64,000 nt of DNA from Croceicoccus bisphenolivorans (GCF_001634625.1 NZ_LRSE01000014.1:20964-84963); one strand, 5' to 3'; positions 1 through 10,914 are shown, counted from the first letter of the stretch. The notes: generated by a model from the sequence alone, not told the origin. Numbers and translations: made by a program.

Positions 1-540
1 CCGCATCTGCGCGCCTTTGCGCGCGGCCTGTGCGGGCGGCCGGATCTGGCCGACGATCTGGTGCAGGAAGCGTTGATGAAGGCATGGGCAGCACAGGAGC
101 GCTTCCAGCCCGGAACGTCGATGCGCGCCTGGACTTTCGTGATCCTGCGCAACGCATATCTTACCGATATGCGCCGCAACCGCTTCCGCGCTGACTACGA
201 CGAGACGGTGGCGGAACGTATCCTGACGGCTCCCGCATCGCAGGAAGGGCCGCTGCACTTGTCTGACATGCACCGCGCCCTGCTGACCCTTCCGCCGGAA
301 CGGCGCGAGGCGTTGTTGCTCGTCGGTGCCGGTGGCTTCAGTTACGAGGAAGCGGCCGAAATCTGCGGCTGTGCGGTCGGCACGATCAAAAGCCGCGTGG
401 GCCGCGCCCGCGCCGCTCTTTCCTCGATGCTGGAAGATGGCGATATCCCGCAACGTTCGGTAGAAGACGTGCAGGCCCATGGTGCAATCATGGGTGAACT
501 GGACGATATGGCGGAGCCGCAGCTCAATACCGGGCGATAG
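1..540 (+). CDS. ecfG: EcfG-type ECF RNA polymerase sigma factor (5' end outside window)
   Basis: The frame is open from base 1, so the start lies upstream; 179 residues are visible. Region 2 shows DDLVQEALMKAW and the region 2.4-like stretch GTSMRAWTFVILRN. Region 4 ends in the helix-turn-helix FSYEEAAEICGCAVGTIKSR, the hallmark block of the EcfG (ECF15) group. In alphaproteobacteria this factor drives the general stress response and is held by the anti-sigma factor NepR, which PhyR titrates away; both would be expected just upstream, outside the window. Two promoters further along (10915-10940 and 20129-20153) match its GGAAC-N16/17-CGTT consensus, so at least part of its regulon may lie here. 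The family call is firm; assignment as the main EcfG rather than a paralogue is inferred. Confidence 0.88.
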   Translation, partial: PHLRAFARGLCGRPDLADDLVQEALMKAWAAQERFQPGTSMRAWTFVILRNAYLTDMRRNRFRADYDETVAERILTAPASQEGPLHLSDMHRALLTLPPERREALLLVGAGGFSYEEAAEICGCAVGTIKSRVGRARAALSSMLEDGDIPQRSVEDVQAHGAIMGELDDMAEPQLNTGR

Positions 541-567
541 GCGCAGGGCCAAAAGGGGCGCAGCGTC

Positions 568-1770
568 GTGGACGACGAAGAGGGGCAGACAGAACACCGA
601 CCAGAGCTGGCGGAAAGCCGGCTTGAACGCCTGACCGGTGATGCATCCGCGCCGCCGGCGGGCAAGCCCGGATTTGCCGATCTCGACATGGGGCGGCTGG
701 CATCGGCCCTTTTGCTGATGATCGGCATCGGCCTGTTCCTTGCCCTGCCGTTTGTCCTCTCGATCGGTTCGATCGTCTTCCTGCCACTTGTTACAGCACT
801 GGTGCTTACGATCATCCTGTCGCCTCTGGCCGATTGGCTGGGGCGGTCCGGGATGCCCAATATCCTCGCCTCGTTCCTGTCCATGATCGTCTTCATCGGC
901 GTGGTGGTTCTGGCCGTCGCGGCGATCGTTCAGCCCGCCGTGGTCATGTTCGACCGCGTTCCCGAAATGGTATCCTCCATCAACACGACTTTCGGCCAGC
1001 TGCGCGGGCAGTTCGACTGGCTGAACGACCTCAATCGCCAGTTCGCGCAGCTTGCAGGTCAGAAGGAGGGGCGCGAAGTCATCGTCGCCACACCCTCGGT
1101 CGTTGAGCGGGTCGCGCTGGCGACACCGACTTTCGTGCTGGAAACCCTGCTTACCCTGCTGATGGCATTCTTCATGATAGAGGCGCGGGTGCGCATGCGT
1201 CGCCGCCTCTTGCTGGAGCGGGCTGAATTCGGCGCCTCGCTACGCGCCGCCCGCGCTTTGCGCGAAGTGCAGGACAGGGTGGCGAGCTACATCCTCACCG
1301 TCGGCCTCATCAACCTTGGCGTCGGGATCTTCGCCGCGCTAGGGGCATGGGCGCTTGGCATGGACGCGCCGATCATGTGGGGCGGGCTGGCCGCGATCCT
1401 CAATTTCCTGCCTTACCTCGGCCCGCTGGCGATGACGGCGATCCTTGTCCTTGTCGGGCTGGGCGGTGCGGAATCGATTGTCGTCGGCCTGATTCCCGCC
1501 GCAGCCTATCTCGCACTTCACGCGGTAGAGGCGAATGCCGTGACCCCTGCGATCCTGGGGGCACGCTTCACCGTCAATCCGGTCCTGATCCTGCTGGCCA
1601 TCAGCTATTTCACATGGATCTGGGGCGTGCTCGGCGCGGTACTCTCGATGCCGATCCTGATCACCCTGCTCGCCCTGTTCGAGCATCTGGGCCATCCGAA
1701 CATCATCGGCTTCCTGTTCGGGGAACCCCTGTTCCTGCCACGGGATGGCCACGACGAAGCGCACGCCTGA
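568..1770 (+). CDS. AI-2E family transporter (PF01594-type permease)
   Basis: The 400-residue protein starts at a GTG 27 nt after ecfG and is probably co-transcribed with it. A hydrophilic N-terminus of about 45 residues is followed by hydrophobic segments near residues 46-65, 68-90 and 105-130, a soluble loop, a segment near 190-210 and a cluster of segments from about 255 to the C-terminus. This is the layout of the AI-2E exporter/PerM-type family, and the length is typical. Substrates differ within the family (autoinducer-2 export, Na+/H+ exchange in some members), so no substrate can be assigned. Transcription should end at the hairpin at 1777-1806, shared with sodB. Confidence 0.82.
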   Translation: MDDEEGQTEHRPELAESRLERLTGDASAPPAGKPGFADLDMGRLASALLLMIGIGLFLALPFVLSIGSIVFLPLVTALVLTIILSPLADWLGRSGMPNILASFLSMIVFIGVVVLAVAAIVQPAVVMFDRVPEMVSSINTTFGQLRGQFDWLNDLNRQFAQLAGQKEGREVIVATPSVVERVALATPTFVLETLLTLLMAFFMIEARVRMRRRLLLERAEFGASLRAARALREVQDRVASYILTVGLINLGVGIFAALGAWALGMDAPIMWGGLAAILNFLPYLGPLAMTAILVLVGLGGAESIVVGLIPAAAYLALHAVEANAVTPAILGARFTVNPVLILLAISYFTWIWGVLGAVLSMPILITLLALFEHLGHPNIIGFLFGEPLFLPRDGHDEAHA

Positions 1771-1776
1771 ATACGA

Positions 1777-1806
1777 AAAGGGCCGGGAATCGCTTCCCGG
1801 CCCTTT
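1777..1806. terminator. Bidirectional hairpin terminator between the AI-2E transporter and sodB
   Basis: A perfect 13-bp stem (1777-1789 with 1794-1806) encloses the loop TCGC. The arms carry A-runs on one side and T-runs on the other, so the structure can terminate both converging genes. Confidence 0.85.
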
Positions 1807-1827
1807 CGTCTTGTCTATCCTTCGCGA

Positions 1828-2448
1828 TCAGGCGGAGGGGTACGACCAGATCGAGCCGCGGGCAAAGTTCTCTGCGGCGAAATCCCAGTTGATGTGGCCG
1901 GTCGCGACTGCCTTCAGATAGTCGGGGCGCACGTTCTTGTGATCGAGGTAGTAGGCGTGTTCCCACACGTCGAGCGTGAGGAGCGGGTTCTTGCCGCCAA
2001 TGGCGAGCGTGCCCGCATCGTGCGTTTCCTCGATCGACAGCTTGCCGTCCGCGTCAGCGGCCAGCCAGACCCAGCCCGATGCGAAGTGACCGGCGCCTGC
2101 GGTCTGCAGCTTTTCGACGAGCGCATCGACCGAGCCGAAAGCAGCTTCGATCGCTGCCTTCAGGTCGCCCGAGGGGCCTTCGCTCGAAGGAGCCATCGAG
2201 TGCCAGTAGAATGCGTGGTTCCAGCTCTGCGCCGAATTGTTGAACAGGCCGGCATTGCCGGTTTCGTCAGCCTTGGCGATGATGGATTCGAGCGACGCAT
2301 CGGCAAGGTCGGTGCCTTCGATGGCGGCGTTGGTCTTGTCGACGTAGGCCTTGTGATGCTTGCCGTGGTGGGTCTTCAGCGTTTCCGAACCGATCGCCGG
2401 GCTCAGCGCATCGTGGGCATAGGGCAGGTCGGGAAAGGCAATGGCCAT
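1828..2448 (-). CDS. sodB: Superoxide dismutase, Fe type
   Basis: This cytoplasmic enzyme dismutates superoxide to oxygen and hydrogen peroxide. The N-terminus (FPDLPYAHDAL), first metal histidine block (HHGKHHKAY), second ligand block (QSWNHAFYWHSMAP) and C-terminal ligand block (DVWEHAYYLDH) are all present; the pattern favours Fe-SOD over Mn-SOD. Two consecutive ATG codons occur at 2451 and 2448. I chose 2448 because it lies 7 nt after the strong AAGGAG site, whereas 2451 lies only 4 nt after it. The gene is monocistronic and convergent with the upstream transporter. Confidence 0.95.
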   Translation of the reverse strand: MAIAFPDLPYAHDALSPAIGSETLKTHHGKHHKAYVDKTNAAIEGTDLADASLESIIAKADETGNAGLFNNSAQSWNHAFYWHSMAPSSEGPSGDLKAAIEAAFGSVDALVEKLQTAGAGHFASGWVWLAADADGKLSIEETHDAGTLAIGGKNPLLTLDVWEHAYYLDHKNVRPDYLKAVATGHINWDFAAENFARGSIWSYPSA

Positions 2449-2656
2449 CATTTAACTCCTTGGACGGTCTAGGTTCGTTGTCTCGCGTTCATATGTGTCA
2501 ACGGATCTGTGAGGTTCAAGTTGCGGTTTCGAGTATATTTCGGGTCCGATCGTGCTTCATTCGCCTTCACCTGCAAGGAAGGCAGTGCCATGACGGGCCG
2601 GTATCGCTATTGCGCGCACGAAGCGGGCATTTGCCCAAACGAGAAGAGGACGTGAC

Positions 2657-3994
2657 TTGGGACGCAAGTATTTCGGCACCGACGGGATCAGGGGGCGCAC
2701 CAATTCCGGCAACATGACCGCGACGATGGCGATGAAGGTCGGCCAGGCGGCGGGCACGTATTTCCTGCGTGGCGGGCACAAACACCGCGTGGTGATCGGC
2801 AAGGACACCCGCCTGTCGGGCTACATGATGGAAAGCGCGATGGTGGCCGGTTTCACCAGCGTGGGGATGGACGTGGTCCTGCTGGGCCCGATGCCGACGC
2901 CCGCCGTGGCATTGCTGGCCCGTTCGATGCGCGCCGACCTCGGCGTGATGATCTCGGCCAGCCACAATCCGTTTGAGGATAACGGCATCAAGCTGTTCGG
3001 CCCCGACGGATTCAAGCTTTCGGACGAAGACGAGCTGGCGGTCGAGATGATGATCGATCAGGAACAGCTGCTCGTCCCGCCGCAGGATATCGGCCGCGCC
3101 CGCCGCATCGATGACGCGCGCGGGCGTTATATCCACGCGGTGAAGGCGTCGCTGCCCAATTCGATCAGGCTCGATGGCCTGAAGATCGTGATCGATTGCG
3201 CCAACGGTGCGGCTTATGACGTGACGCCGCCCGCCTTTTGGGAACTGGGCGCGGAAGTCATCGCGATGGGTGTTTCGCCCGACGGGCTCAACATTAACCG
3301 TGACGTCGGCTCGACCGCGGTGGACGCGATCAAGCAGCGCGTCGTGGATGAAGGGGCGGATATCGGCATAGCCCTTGACGGCGATGCGGACCGCCTCATC
3401 GTCGTGGATGAAAAAGGCAAGACCGTCGACGGGGACCAGATCATGGCGCTGATCGGCCGCGACTGGAACCGGCAGGGCCGACTGAGGGGCGGCGGCGTGG
3501 TGGCGACGGTGATGAGCAACCTCGGCCTTGAACGCTTTCTTGAAGGCGAAGGGCTGAGCCTTGTGCGCACGGCAGTTGGCGACCGTTACGTGCTGGAGGC
3601 AATGCGCGCGGGCGATTTCAACGTCGGCGGAGAGCAATCGGGCCACATGATCCTGCTCGACCATGCGACCACCGGCGACGGCACTGTCGCGGCGCTGCAA
3701 GTGCTGGCCGCGCTGGTGCAATCGGGCAAGAAGGCGAGCGAACTGCTTCACCTGTTCGATCCGGTGCCGCAGATCCTGAAGAACGTGCGCTTCTCCGGCA
3801 ATCCGCTGGAAACGCCGCAAGTGAAGGATGCGATCGCGAACGGCGAAGGCGTGCTGGCAGGCAAGGGCCGCGTCGTGATCCGTAAGTCGGGCACCGAGCC
3901 GGTCGTGCGCGTCATGGCCGAAGGCGACGATGCAGGTGAGGTCGAACAGGTGGTCGACGCGATCTGCAGCGCGGTGAAGGAGGCGAGTTCCTGA
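2657..3994 (+). CDS. glmM: Phosphoglucosamine mutase
   Basis: GlmM converts glucosamine-6-phosphate to glucosamine-1-phosphate for UDP-GlcNAc, peptidoglycan and LPS synthesis. The 445-residue protein begins at TTG, the only start that fits the family N-terminus [12 protein letters not shown], and is preceded by a purine-rich GAAGAGGA site. The phosphoserine loop ISASHNP (Ser102), the metal loop DGDADR (residues 241-246) and the C-terminal phosphate-binding RKSGTEP are intact. Its stop overlaps the start of the next gene by one base, so it heads a three-gene unit with the DUF1272 protein and thiD. Confidence 0.96.
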   Translation: MGRKYFGTDGIRGRTNSGNMTATMAMKVGQAAGTYFLRGGHKHRVVIGKDTRLSGYMMESAMVAGFTSVGMDVVLLGPMPTPAVALLARSMRADLGVMISASHNPFEDNGIKLFGPDGFKLSDEDELAVEMMIDQEQLLVPPQDIGRARRIDDARGRYIHAVKASLPNSIRLDGLKIVIDCANGAAYDVTPPAFWELGAEVIAMGVSPDGLNINRDVGSTAVDAIKQRVVDEGADIGIALDGDADRLIVVDEKGKTVDGDQIMALIGRDWNRQGRLRGGGVVATVMSNLGLERFLEGEGLSLVRTAVGDRYVLEAMRAGDFNVGGEQSGHMILLDHATTGDGTVAALQVLAALVQSGKKASELLHLFDPVPQILKNVRFSGNPLETPQVKDAIANGEGVLAGKGRVVIRKSGTEPVVRVMAEGDDAGEVEQVVDAICSAVKEASS

Positions 3995-4194
3995 TGCTGG
4001 AAATGCGTCCCCGCTGCGAACGCTGTGATACAGACCTTCCGGCCGAGGCACCGGGCGCGTTCATCTGCAGCTTCGAATGCACCTATTGCGCCGAATGTGC
4101 GGAGGAACTGGACGATCTTTGCCCCAATTGCGGCGGCGAGCTGGTGGATCGGCCAACCCGGTCCAAAGCCGCGCAGGCGAAAGCGAAGAAGTGA
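3994..4194 (+). CDS. DUF1272 family cysteine-rich small protein
   Basis: This 66-residue protein has eight cysteines in CxxC-like pairs (CERC near the N-terminus, CTYCAEC in the middle, CPNC near residue 45) and an Ala/Lys-rich basic tail. The pattern matches the DUF1272 family of presumed zinc-binding proteins, whose function is unknown. The start ATG overlaps the glmM stop (TGATG) and the stop overlaps the thiD start in the same way, so translation is probably coupled across all three genes. Confidence 0.85.
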   Translation: MLEMRPRCERCDTDLPAEAPGAFICSFECTYCAECAEELDDLCPNCGGELVDRPTRSKAAQAKAKK

Positions 4195-4940
4195 TGCAGC
4201 CGCCACGTGTGCTGGTGATTGCCGGTTCCGATTCGTCCGGCGGGGCCGGCATTCAGGCTGACATCAAGACGATCACGATGCTTGGCGGCTATGCGATGAC
4301 GGCGATCACTGCGATCACCGCGCAGAACACGCTGGGCGTGCAGGCGGTGGAAGTGTTGTCGCCCGAAATGGTGGCGGCACAGGCCAGAAGCTGCATCGAC
4401 GACATCGGCGTGGACGCGGTGAAGATCGGGATGCTGGGTTCGCCTGCGATCGCCCATGCCGTGGCGGATCTGCTGGAAGGATGCGGCGCTCCGGTGGTGT
4501 TCGATCCGGTGATGGTTGCGACCAGCGGATCGGTCCTTGCCGATGCCGATACGATCGCCGGCTTCGAACGGTTGATGGCGCTGGCGGCGATCACCACGCC
4601 GAATGTGCCCGAGATTGCAGCGCTAGACGGGGTTGAGGGTATGCGTGGGCGCGGCATCAGCTTTCTTGCCAAGGGCGGCGATGCGCCCGGCGAGACAGTG
4701 ACCGACAGGCTCTATCGGCCCGGTAAGGAAACGTTGGAATGGTCCGCCCCGCGTATCGATACGCGGCACACGCACGGCACCGGATGCACTACGGCCAGTG
4801 CGATTGCGACCGGTCTGGCAGCAGGGCTGGATATCGTGCCTGCCGTCGAACAGGCCCGCGCCTTCGTGCGCGCCGCGCTTGAGGCCGCGCCCGGTTTCGG
4901 TGCCGGACACGGCCCTCTCGGGCATCACGCCTTGCGCTGA
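4194..4940 (+). CDS. thiD: Hydroxymethylpyrimidine/phosphomethylpyrimidine kinase
   Basis: ThiD phosphorylates HMP and then HMP-P to HMP-PP for thiamine synthesis. The start at 4194 gives the family N-terminus (RVLVIAGSDSSGGAGIQADI), whereas upstream in-frame codons encode a shadow of the DUF1272 gene. The ribokinase-family C-terminal signature HGTGCTTASAIA is present with its catalytic region, and the length of 248 residues is normal. No TPP riboswitch is visible because the gene is internal to the glmM unit. It converges with the LOG-family gene, leaving only 3 nt between stops. Confidence 0.94.
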   Translation: MQPPRVLVIAGSDSSGGAGIQADIKTITMLGGYAMTAITAITAQNTLGVQAVEVLSPEMVAAQARSCIDDIGVDAVKIGMLGSPAIAHAVADLLEGCGAPVVFDPVMVATSGSVLADADTIAGFERLMALAAITTPNVPEIAALDGVEGMRGRGISFLAKGGDAPGETVTDRLYRPGKETLEWSAPRIDTRHTHGTGCTTASAIATGLAAGLDIVPAVEQARAFVRAALEAAPGFGAGHGPLGHHALR

Positions 4941-4943
4941 ACC

Positions 4944-5891
4944 TCAGGCTATCGCTGCCGCCGGCTTTAGCTTGTAGAACTTCACAATCCGTTCCCACGC
5001 TTCGTCGGCGGTATCGACGATGCGGAACAATTTCAGGTCCTCGTGGCTGATCACACCTTCGTCCGCCAGCGCTTCGAAATTGACGATCTTTTCCCAGAAT
5101 TCACGTCCGAACAGGAAGATCGGGATCGGCTTCATCTTGCCGGTCTGGACAAGGGTCAGCGTTTCGAAAAATTCGTCGAACGTGCCGAACCCGCCGGGGA
5201 ACACCGCGAGCGCGCGGGCGCGCATCAGGAAGTGCATCTTGCGCAGCGCGAAATAGTGGAACTGCAGCGACAGGCGCGGTGTCACGTATTCGTTCGGCGC
5301 CTGTTCGTGCGGCAGCACGATGTTGAGCCCGACAGATTCCGCACCGGCTTCATGTGCGCCGCGATTGGCCGCTTCCATGATAGAGGGGCCGCCGCCGGAG
5401 CAGACGACGAACTGGCGCTCGCCATTTTCCACAATGGCAGCCGCACTGGCCATGTAGGCAAGGCGCCGTGCTTCCTCGTAATACTTCGTCTTGGCGACAA
5501 GGCGTTCGATCACCGCCCGCCCGCGCGGATCGCTGTCGGCCTTGGCCAGCAACTGCTCGGCATGTTCGGGTGAAGGGATACGCGCGGAGCCGTAGATGAC
5601 GAGCATCGAGCCGACGCCCGCTTCCTCCAGCATCGTCTCTGCCTTCAGCAGCTCTAGCTGGAAGCGGACGGGGCGCAGGTCGTCGCGCAGCAGGAAATCC
5701 GTGTCGCGAAAAGCGAGGCGATAGGCCGGGTGGCTGGTCTGCGGCGTGTGGGTTGGCGAAGCGTCGGAAAACGCGGCTTCCTGTTCGGCCTTGTAGAACT
5801 TGCGCGGGGTCAGGGCGCGGTCGGCGGGTTCGGGCTTGCCGTGCGGGCCGGGCTTGCCGGGCTCGTGCGGCGGTTCCTTGCGGTCGTTCAT
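4944..5891 (-). CDS. LOG family protein (putative cytokinin riboside 5'-monophosphate phosphoribohydrolase / lysine decarboxylase-like fold)
   Basis: The Rossmann-type LOG core carries GGGPSIMEAANRGAHEAG and the signature PGGFGTFDEFFETLTLVQTG. LOG enzymes release bases from nucleoside monophosphates. This member is long (315 residues) because of a charged, Pro-rich N-terminus of about 70 residues, resembling the larger TIGR00730-type proteins of proteobacteria. I start it at 5891, where GGGAGAG precedes the ATG; an in-frame codon at 5981 would overlap the etfA terminator. Its true substrate in bacteria is unclear. Confidence 0.85.
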   Translation of the reverse strand: MNDRKEPPHEPGKPGPHGKPEPADRALTPRKFYKAEQEAAFSDASPTHTPQTSHPAYRLAFRDTDFLLRDDLRPVRFQLELLKAETMLEEAGVGSMLVIYGSARIPSPEHAEQLLAKADSDPRGRAVIERLVAKTKYYEEARRLAYMASAAAIVENGERQFVVCSGGGPSIMEAANRGAHEAGAESVGLNIVLPHEQAPNEYVTPRLSLQFHYFALRKMHFLMRARALAVFPGGFGTFDEFFETLTLVQTGKMKPIPIFLFGREFWEKIVNFEALADEGVISHEDLKLFRIVDTADEAWERIVKFYKLKPAAAIA

Positions 5892-5956
5892 GTCTCTCCC
5901 GTCGGGATTGTCTTGCATTGCCTTACAGATAGGTGGCGCGAAGCGGGATAACAAAG

Positions 5957-5989
5957 AAAAAGGGCGGCACCGTTGCGGCACCGCCCTTT
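5957..5989 (-). terminator. Rho-independent terminator downstream of etfA
   Basis: A 9-bp stem (5959-5967 with 5981-5989) is followed on the minus strand by a T-rich run. The interior holds two copies of CGGCACC-like sequence. It sits directly after the etfA stop and before the LOG gene. Confidence 0.8.
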
Positions 5990-6012
5990 CGTGTTGCTAT
6001 CGCGCAGCCGCG

Positions 6013-6942
6013 TCAGAGCTTTTCGGTAAGCTCCGGCACGACCTTGTAGAGGTCGGCGACGAGGCCGATGTCGGCGACCTGGAAGATCGGTGCATCCTCG
6101 TCCTTGTTGATGGCGATGATGGTTTTGCTATCCTTCATACCGGCAAGGTGCTGGATCGCGCCACTGATGCCGATGGCGATATAGACTTCCGGTGCGACGA
6201 TCTTGCCGGTCTGGCCGACCTGGTAGTCGTTGGGGACATAGCCCGCGTCCACGGCAGCGCGGCTTGCGCCCACGCCTGCGCCCAGCTTGTCGGCCAACGG
6301 CATGATGACGCTTTCGAACGTCTCGCTGTCCTTCAGCGCACGGCCGCCCGACACGATGATCTTCGCGCTCGTCAGTTCCGGACGCTCGCTCTTGGCGATT
6401 TCCGCGCCGACGAAGCTCGACTTACCTGCGTCGCCGGTGCTGGCGACGTCCTCGATTGCGGCACTGCCCCCGGTCGCTTCGGCCTTGTCGAAGGCGGTGC
6501 CGCGCACGGTGACAACCAGCTTGGCATCGGTGCTTTCAACCGTGGCGATGGCGTTGCCGGCATAGATCGGACGCGTGAAGGTCTTCTCGCCCTCGACCGA
6601 GAGGATGTCGGAGATCTGCATCACGTCGAGCAGGGCTGCAACGCGCGGCGCGACGTTCTTGCCGGTGGTGGTGGCCGGGCACACGAATGCGTCATGGTGA
6701 CCCATGAGGTTCACGACGAGCGGCGCGACGTTCTCTGCCAGAGCGTGGGCATAAGCGGCATCGTCGGCGAGGTGGACCTTGCCCACGCCCGCGACGGCAG
6801 CAGCCTGTTCGGCCACCGCGCGGCAGCCAGATCCTGCGACGAGGAGGTGAACTTCACCCAGCTTCGATGCGGCGGTAACGGCGGCCAGCGTAGCATCCGC
6901 CATGTTCGAATTGTCGTGTTCGACCCAGACGAGCGTCTTCAT
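6013..6942 (-). CDS. etfA: Electron transfer flavoprotein, alpha subunit
   Basis: EtfA binds FAD and, with EtfB, shuttles electrons from acyl-CoA and other dehydrogenases to ETF:quinone oxidoreductase. The 309-residue protein has the N-terminal ETF domain ([11 protein letters not shown]) and the C-terminal FAD domain with [10 protein letters not shown] and [19 protein letters not shown]. Its ATG overlaps the etfB stop by one base, indicating coupled translation. A clear terminator follows. Confidence 0.95.
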   Translation of the reverse strand: MKTLVWVEHDNSNMADATLAAVTAASKLGEVHLLVAGSGCRAVAEQAAAVAGVGKVHLADDAAYAHALAENVAPLVVNLMGHHDAFVCPATTTGKNVAPRVAALLDVMQISDILSVEGEKTFTRPIYAGNAIATVESTDAKLVVTVRGTAFDKAEATGGSAAIEDVASTGDAGKSSFVGAEIAKSERPELTSAKIIVSGGRALKDSETFESVIMPLADKLGAGVGASRAAVDAGYVPNDYQVGQTGKIVAPEVYIAIGISGAIQHLAGMKDSKTIIAINKDEDAPIFQVADIGLVADLYKVVPELTEKL

Positions 6943-7688
6943 CAGGCGACTCCCATCGCTTTAAGCTTGGCAACCAGTTCATCGACATCGGCAACCTTCA
7001 CGCCAGCCTGACGGACCGGCGGTTCGGAGACGTTGGTCGTTTTCAGGCGCGGGGCGATGTCGACGCCGTAATCAGCAGGTGACTTCATATCGAGCGGCTT
7101 CTTCTTCGCCTTCATGATGTTGGGCAGCGAGGCATAGCGCGGCTCGTTCAAACGCAGATCGGTCGTGACGATGGCGGGAAGCGTCAGCTTAACCGTTTCC
7201 AGACCGCCGTCGACTTCGCGGGTCACGTTGACGCTGTCGCCGTCGATCTCGACCTTCGATGCGAACGTGCCCTGCGGCAGGTCCATCAGCGCGGCCAGCA
7301 TCTGGCCGGTCTGGTTGCTGTCATCGTCGATCGCCTGCTTGCCAAGGATCACGATGCCGGGTTCGACCTCTGCGGCCACGGCCTTCAGGATTTTGGCAAC
7401 GGCCAGCGGTTCGACTTCGGCATCGGTCTCGATCAGGATCGCGCTGTCCGCGCCCATGGCCAGAGCGGTACGCAGCGTTTCCTGCGCCTTTGCCGGGCCA
7501 ACCGAAACGGCGATGATCTCTTCGACCTTGCCCGCTTCCTTCAGCCGGATCGCTTCTTCCACCGCGATCTCGTCAAACGGGTTCATGCTCATCTTCACGT
7601 TCGACAGGTCAACACCAGACCCGTCCGCCTTCACACGAGGCTTCACGTTGTAGTCAATCACCCGCTTCACGGGCACCAGGGCTTTCAT
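6942..7688 (-). CDS. etfB: Electron transfer flavoprotein, beta subunit
   Basis: The start [18 protein letters not shown] and the AMP/adenine-binding region around [17 protein letters not shown] identify EtfB. The 248-residue length is typical. It is the first gene of the etfBA pair. The roughly 250-nt upstream interval also contains the sucC terminator, so etfBA should have its own promoter within about 200 nt; no strong consensus stands out. Confidence 0.95.
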   Translation of the reverse strand: MKALVPVKRVIDYNVKPRVKADGSGVDLSNVKMSMNPFDEIAVEEAIRLKEAGKVEEIIAVSVGPAKAQETLRTALAMGADSAILIETDAEVEPLAVAKILKAVAAEVEPGIVILGKQAIDDDSNQTGQMLAALMDLPQGTFASKVEIDGDSVNVTREVDGGLETVKLTLPAIVTTDLRLNEPRYASLPNIMKAKKKPLDMKSPADYGVDIAPRLKTTNVSEPPVRQAGVKVADVDELVAKLKAMGVA

Positions 7689-7891
7689 CGATCGGTCCTC
7701 TCTCTACAAGATCGGCATGCGCCGCGCCGCCGCTCGCAGTGCCTGATAGGCGGTAACTGCGTCAAGGCGTGTGAGCATGTGCGATAGTGAGGTCAAGGAC
7801 GCTACGGCAAGCTGAGGTTTTTGGCAGGGTTGTACTGGTTATCGGCGATCTGGTCGGAAAATGCTCAGCCATGCCTGGCCCTCGACAGGGC

Positions 7892-7929
7892 AAAAAAAGG
7901 GGCCGGCACCTCGCGGCACCTGCCCCTTT
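7892..7929 (-). terminator. Rho-independent terminator downstream of sucC
   Basis: The 8-bp stem AAAGGGGC/GCCCCTTT (7896-7903 with 7922-7929) is followed on the minus strand by seven T residues. The loop repeats the CGGCACC motif, as in the etfA terminator. Confidence 0.82.
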
Positions 7930-7939
7930 CGAATCAGGT

Positions 7940-9154
<1,215 letters not shown>

Positions 9155-9330
9155 CGCCGATCCTCTATAAATCCGGGCCAGCGCGCCCGTTTCGCAGGTG
9201 CGTAAAGCACAGCAAGCCCCTGTTGAAAAGGCCTGCCATCGTCTACAGAATGCTGCAAGGCACACATAGCTGAACTAAATCGCAGTTTTTTCTGATTTTG
9301 CGAAGCAATTGCAATTATACTGGCGGGGCC

Positions 9331-10110
9331 ATGCTCGATAGCGAAAGATTCGATGCCATTCTCGCCGAAGCAGGGCGAATCGCCCTGGGGCTCTGGCCGG
9401 GTATGGGTCACAAGCCCGAAAGCTGGCACAAGGGGGACGATAGTCCCGTATGCGCTGCCGATATCGCGGTGGACACATACCTTCGCGATGCATTGGGCGC
9501 GTTGCTGCCAGCGGCGGGATGGCTTTCCGAAGAGACGGTGGATGCGCCCGACCGGCTGGACGATGGGCTGATCTGGCTGGTCGATCCGATCGATGGCACA
9601 CGCGATTTCCTGCGGGGGCGGACCGGTTGGGCCGTTTCGGTGGCGCTGGTCAGCGCCAATCGCCCCCTGATCGCCGGACTGATGGCGCCGGCACGCGGCG
9701 AATACTGGACGGCGCAGGCAGGGCGCGGTGCGTTTCGCAACAATCAAAGGCTCAGCGCCAGCCGACGGCAGGTGCTGGCCGGATCGCGCACGCCCGTCGA
9801 TGCCTTGCCCAAAGAGGATGCCGATCTCGTCTGCGTGGACAAGCCCAACTCGATCGCTCTGCGTATCGCAATGGTTGCCGCAGACGAGGCCGACCTCGTC
9901 GCGACGCTGCGTTGGGGCTATGAATGGGACATCGGTGCTGCCGGGCTCATCGCGCGCGAAGCAGGGGCGACTGTGACCGATGCTCACGGTAATCCGCTTG
10001 CTTTCAACAAGCGGGACCCGCGCGCATTCGGCTTGCTCGTGACGTCAACCGCAATTCATGCCGAAGCGGTGGAGCGCCTAAGCGAACGGGCCAGGCGGTT
10101 GTCCGCCTGA
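9331..10110 (+). CDS. cysQ: 3'(2'),5'-bisphosphate nucleotidase CysQ / inositol monophosphatase family
   Basis: Both family metal motifs are present: WLVDPIDGTRDFL in the middle and WDIGAAGLIAREAG near the C-terminus, with EETVD supplying the first acidic ligand. CysQ-type members remove the 3'-phosphate from PAP during sulfate assimilation, while close relatives hydrolyse inositol monophosphate, so the substrate is inferred from overall similarity. The start at 9331 follows GGCGGGG; a non-ATG codon 33 nt upstream is also possible. The gene stands alone, convergent with the OmpA lipoprotein gene. Confidence 0.85.
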   Translation: MLDSERFDAILAEAGRIALGLWPGMGHKPESWHKGDDSPVCAADIAVDTYLRDALGALLPAAGWLSEETVDAPDRLDDGLIWLVDPIDGTRDFLRGRTGWAVSVALVSANRPLIAGLMAPARGEYWTAQAGRGAFRNNQRLSASRRQVLAGSRTPVDALPKEDADLVCVDKPNSIALRIAMVAADEADLVATLRWGYEWDIGAAGLIAREAGATVTDAHGNPLAFNKRDPRAFGLLVTSTAIHAEAVERLSERARRLSA

Positions 10111-10156
10111 CCCGTCCGGTCTTCCGGTCCCCAAACCGGAATGTCACGATCTGCGA

Positions 10157-10843
10157 TCAGTTTTTGGCGGCCTGGACCTCTTCCTGGCTGATCGGCATGA
10201 TCTTGATCTCGACGCGGCGATTGAGCGCGCGGCCCTCTGCCGTGTCGTTGCTGGCCACGAAGTAGTTCGGGTCTTCGCCGAAGCCTTTGGTGGCAATACG
10301 TGCAGAGGCGACACCCTTGTAGATCAGGTAGTCGGCCACGGCCTTGGCGCGGCGTTCGGACAGCTGGAGGTTGTAGGCTTCCGAACCGGTGTTGTCGGTG
10401 AAGCCGTAAACGTCGATCAGGCTGTCGGGATACTGGGTGAGCGAGGCCGCGATATCGTCCAGCACCGCCTTGAACGTGGGCGAGATCGTGTAACTGTCGG
10501 TTGCAAAGGTCACGCCGTCGGGCAGGTTGACCTTGATGTAGTCGCCTTCGTCCGTGACATCCACGCCGGTACCGGCAGTCTGTTCCTTCAGTTCCTTGAT
10601 CTGCTGATCCATCTTGTAGCCGACTACGCCGCCTGCGACGCCGCCGATGCCGGCACCGACGATGCGCGCGGTTTTGCCGCCGATGATGCCGCCCAGCAGG
10701 TAACCGGCTGCCGCGCCGCCGGCCGAGCCGAGAACGGTGCGCGAAACCTTCTTCTCACCCGTGTTGGGGTCGGTGACACAGGCCGAAACGCCGATCAGCG
10801 AAACGGCAGCAAGGGCAGCGGTGAAATAACGGCGTCGGGCCAT
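10157..10843 (-). CDS. OmpA family lipoprotein with glycine-zipper region
   Basis: The start at 10843 gives a basic n-region (MARRRYF), a hydrophobic core and the lipobox VSAC near residue 22, so it should be a lipoprotein. A glycine-rich segment (GSAGGAAAGYLLGGIIGG, then GAGIGGVAGGVVGY) resembles the glycine-zipper of 17-kDa-antigen-like proteins. The C-terminal OmpA domain contains DVYGFTDNTGSEAYN and the peptidoglycan-binding LSERRAKAVADYL and NRRVEI motifs. It probably anchors the outer membrane to peptidoglycan. An EcfG-type promoter lies upstream at 10915-10940, suggesting induction by general stress. Confidence 0.88.
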   Translation of the reverse strand: MARRRYFTAALAAVSLIGVSACVTDPNTGEKKVSRTVLGSAGGAAAGYLLGGIIGGKTARIVGAGIGGVAGGVVGYKMDQQIKELKEQTAGTGVDVTDEGDYIKVNLPDGVTFATDSYTISPTFKAVLDDIAASLTQYPDSLIDVYGFTDNTGSEAYNLQLSERRAKAVADYLIYKGVASARIATKGFGEDPNYFVASNDTAEGRALNRRVEIKIMPISQEEVQAAKN

Positions 10844-10914
10844 CGGAGTTTTCCTTCTTCTTTTGTAATTCGCACGGACGAGGCCAAAGCCCCATGCCAG
10901 GTGTTGCAGGGTTA

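Noticed and set aside
2500..2524. EcfG-like promoter for sodB
   Set aside because: The minus-strand sequence is GCAAC-N16-CGTT, with a mismatch in the critical GGAAC block.
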